Part shown: piece by piece, positions 4,845 to 5,621 of the stretch | Numbering within the stretch: the stretch's first letter is position 1 | How the letters are laid out: every line of letters begins with the position of its first letter | NCBI GenBank assembly: GCA_018830415.1 | Contig: JAHJSJ010000182.1 | Coordinates: forward strand, 1-5,621 | Direction of reading: 5' to 3' | From: Alphaproteobacteria bacterium | Lineage (GTDB): Bacteria; Pseudomonadota; Alphaproteobacteria; Sphingomonadales; Sphingomonadaceae | DNA length: 5,621 nt | The notes under the pieces: generated by a model | Databases searched by the model: none | The model's input: only the letters and a program-made list of their open reading frames with translations | What the model was told of the DNA's origin: nothing | Translations under genes and position numbers: made by a program

Positions 4845-5621
4845 TCAGGCGCCGTGCGGCCCTTCCGGCATCAGATCGGGCCAGCCGTGACGGTTCCACG
4901 CTTCGACCAGCCCGATGTCCTCGGCGAAGTCCATGAAGCCGGGATGCAGGCGAATCTGGCGGATCGGCTCGACATCGGCCCAAAGGTTCATCAGGCCGAA
5001 CATGTTGGCCGGGTGGATGCATTCGCGGTAGATTTTCATTACCAGCTCGGCGTGGCCCATCCAGATCGCAGGAAAAGCGATTGTGGGATCGTGCGGGTCA
5101 GGCATGGTCTGGTGCAATCCGTCAAGCATCGCGCAATAGGCCGTCCGCGCGCCCGCATCGTCGCTGCAGACCCCTTTCGCTGCGATCCCCCAATAGGCAT
5201 CGCGCACCGCATCGCTCATCGGCTCGGTTCCGGCGGGCGGCAGGATCACGGTGTTCATCAGCATCCTCTGCGCATAATAGGTCTCGGCGGCCTTCTCACG
5301 CTCCCCGATCGCCGCCTCGATGACGGCCAGCCACATCCCCGGCATCCCCAGATCGATCATCCGCTGCCCCGCCGCCAGCGCCGCTTCCATATCGCCCAGA
5401 TTGAAGTGCGCGGACGCCAGTATGACGTAGTTGCGTCCATAGGCAGGGTCCTGCTCAACCCCCGCCTCGATGAATGGCAGCGCGGCGCGGGTGCGGCCGA
5501 TATAGAGCAAGAATGACCCCAGCCGCAGCGCGACATCGGCATTGCGCGGCTCGCGGGCATAGGCCTCGAAGGCGAAGTCCAGTGCGCCCGCCGGGTTCCT
5601 GCGGGTCCATTCATGGATCCC
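4845..5621 (-). CDS. TPR-repeat protein, C-terminal part (5' end outside window)
   Basis: The frame is open from the window edge to the TGA at 4845, giving 258 residues with no start in view. Residues about 9-95 hold tetratricopeptide-type helix pairs: 'RNPAGALDFAFEAYAREP', then 'ADVALRLGSFLLYIGRTRA' and 'YGRNYVILASAHFNLGDM', with the usual small and aromatic residues and Asp-Pro turns. A further helical stretch ('AVIEAAIGEREKAAETYYA') follows to about 118. The tail (218-251) has the pattern 'I..HPGF..FAEDIGLVEAWNRHGWPDL', typical of the C-terminus of bacterial TPR proteins whose N-terminus is a winged-helix DNA-binding or adenylate cyclase domain ('dPrF..l...lGlv.yW...g.WPDf'). A signalling or regulatory N-terminus is therefore plausible, but it is outside the window. 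It lies 373 bases before the VOC gene on the same strand; a regulatory link to the operon is only a possibility. Confidence 0.82.
   Translation of the reverse strand, partial: GIHEWTRRNPAGALDFAFEAYAREPRNADVALRLGSFLLYIGRTRAALPFIEAGVEQDPAYGRNYVILASAHFNLGDMEAALAAGQRMIDLGMPGMWLAVIEAAIGEREKAAETYYAQRMLMNTVILPPAGTEPMSDAVRDAYWGIAAKGVCSDDAGARTAYCAMLDGLHQTMPDPHDPTIAFPAIWMGHAELVMKIYRECIHPANMFGLMNLWADVEPIRQIRLHPGFMDFAEDIGLVEAWNRHGWPDLMPEGPHGA

Noticed and set aside
4821..4850. Intrinsic terminator after the TPR gene
   Set aside because: A run of six T (minus strand, 4826-4821) is present, but the only nearby hairpin (4840-4850) has a 4-bp stem and lies 13 bases before the run.
4797..5516. 239-codon plus-strand open frame
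   Set aside because: Antisense shadow of the TPR gene; the minus strand carries the recognisable repeats and tail.
1..5621. CRISPR array, tRNA/rRNA gene, insertion sequence or attachment site
   Set aside because: No spaced direct repeats, tRNA- or rRNA-like sequence, transposase motifs or terminal inverted repeats were seen on reading either strand.

Overview
The window is GC-rich (a sampled 60-base stretch at 3301-3360 is about 67% GC). Every gene I can support is on the minus strand, so the order of transcription runs from high to low coordinates. The metal-RND-type outer membrane factor, the secreted Cys/Met-rich peptide, the DUF418 membrane protein and the dioxygenase-like/SDR pair suggest an alphaproteobacterium, most likely a sphingomonad. 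That assignment is inference from gene types and base composition; no rRNA or other marker gene is present.

Layout in order of transcription: (1) 5621-4845, the C-terminal 258 residues of a TPR protein whose start lies outside the window. (2) 4844-4472, 373 bases with a doubtful small ORF (4806-4567) and several inverted repeats, including two strong back-to-back stem-loops at 4509-4579 and a small hairpin over the next ribosome-binding site. (3) 4471-3890, a one-domain VOC protein with a complete extradiol-dioxygenase-type active site. (4) 3893-3102, a classical SDR oxidoreductase whose GTG start overlaps the VOC stop by four bases. (5) 3037-1700, a 445-residue DUF418 polytopic membrane protein 64 bases further on. 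(6) 1699-1590, a gap with 8-bp tandem repeats and a promoter. (7) 1589-1215, a secreted Cys/Met-rich small protein. (8) 1089-1, a TolC/CusC-type outer membrane efflux protein that runs off the left edge.

Two transcription units are likely. VOC-SDR-DUF418 looks like a small catabolic or detoxification operon, in which ring cleavage of a catechol-like compound could be followed or preceded by an alcohol/ketone redox step; its substrate cannot be read from the sequence. The Cys/Met-rich protein followed by the outer membrane factor looks like the start of a heavy-metal (copper/silver-type) efflux operon, whose adaptor and RND pump genes would be expected just beyond position 1. The most interesting points are the structured region before the VOC gene, a near-consensus promoter that would give the Cys/Met-rich gene an almost leaderless mRNA, and the replacement of the usual SDR tetrad asparagine by histidine.
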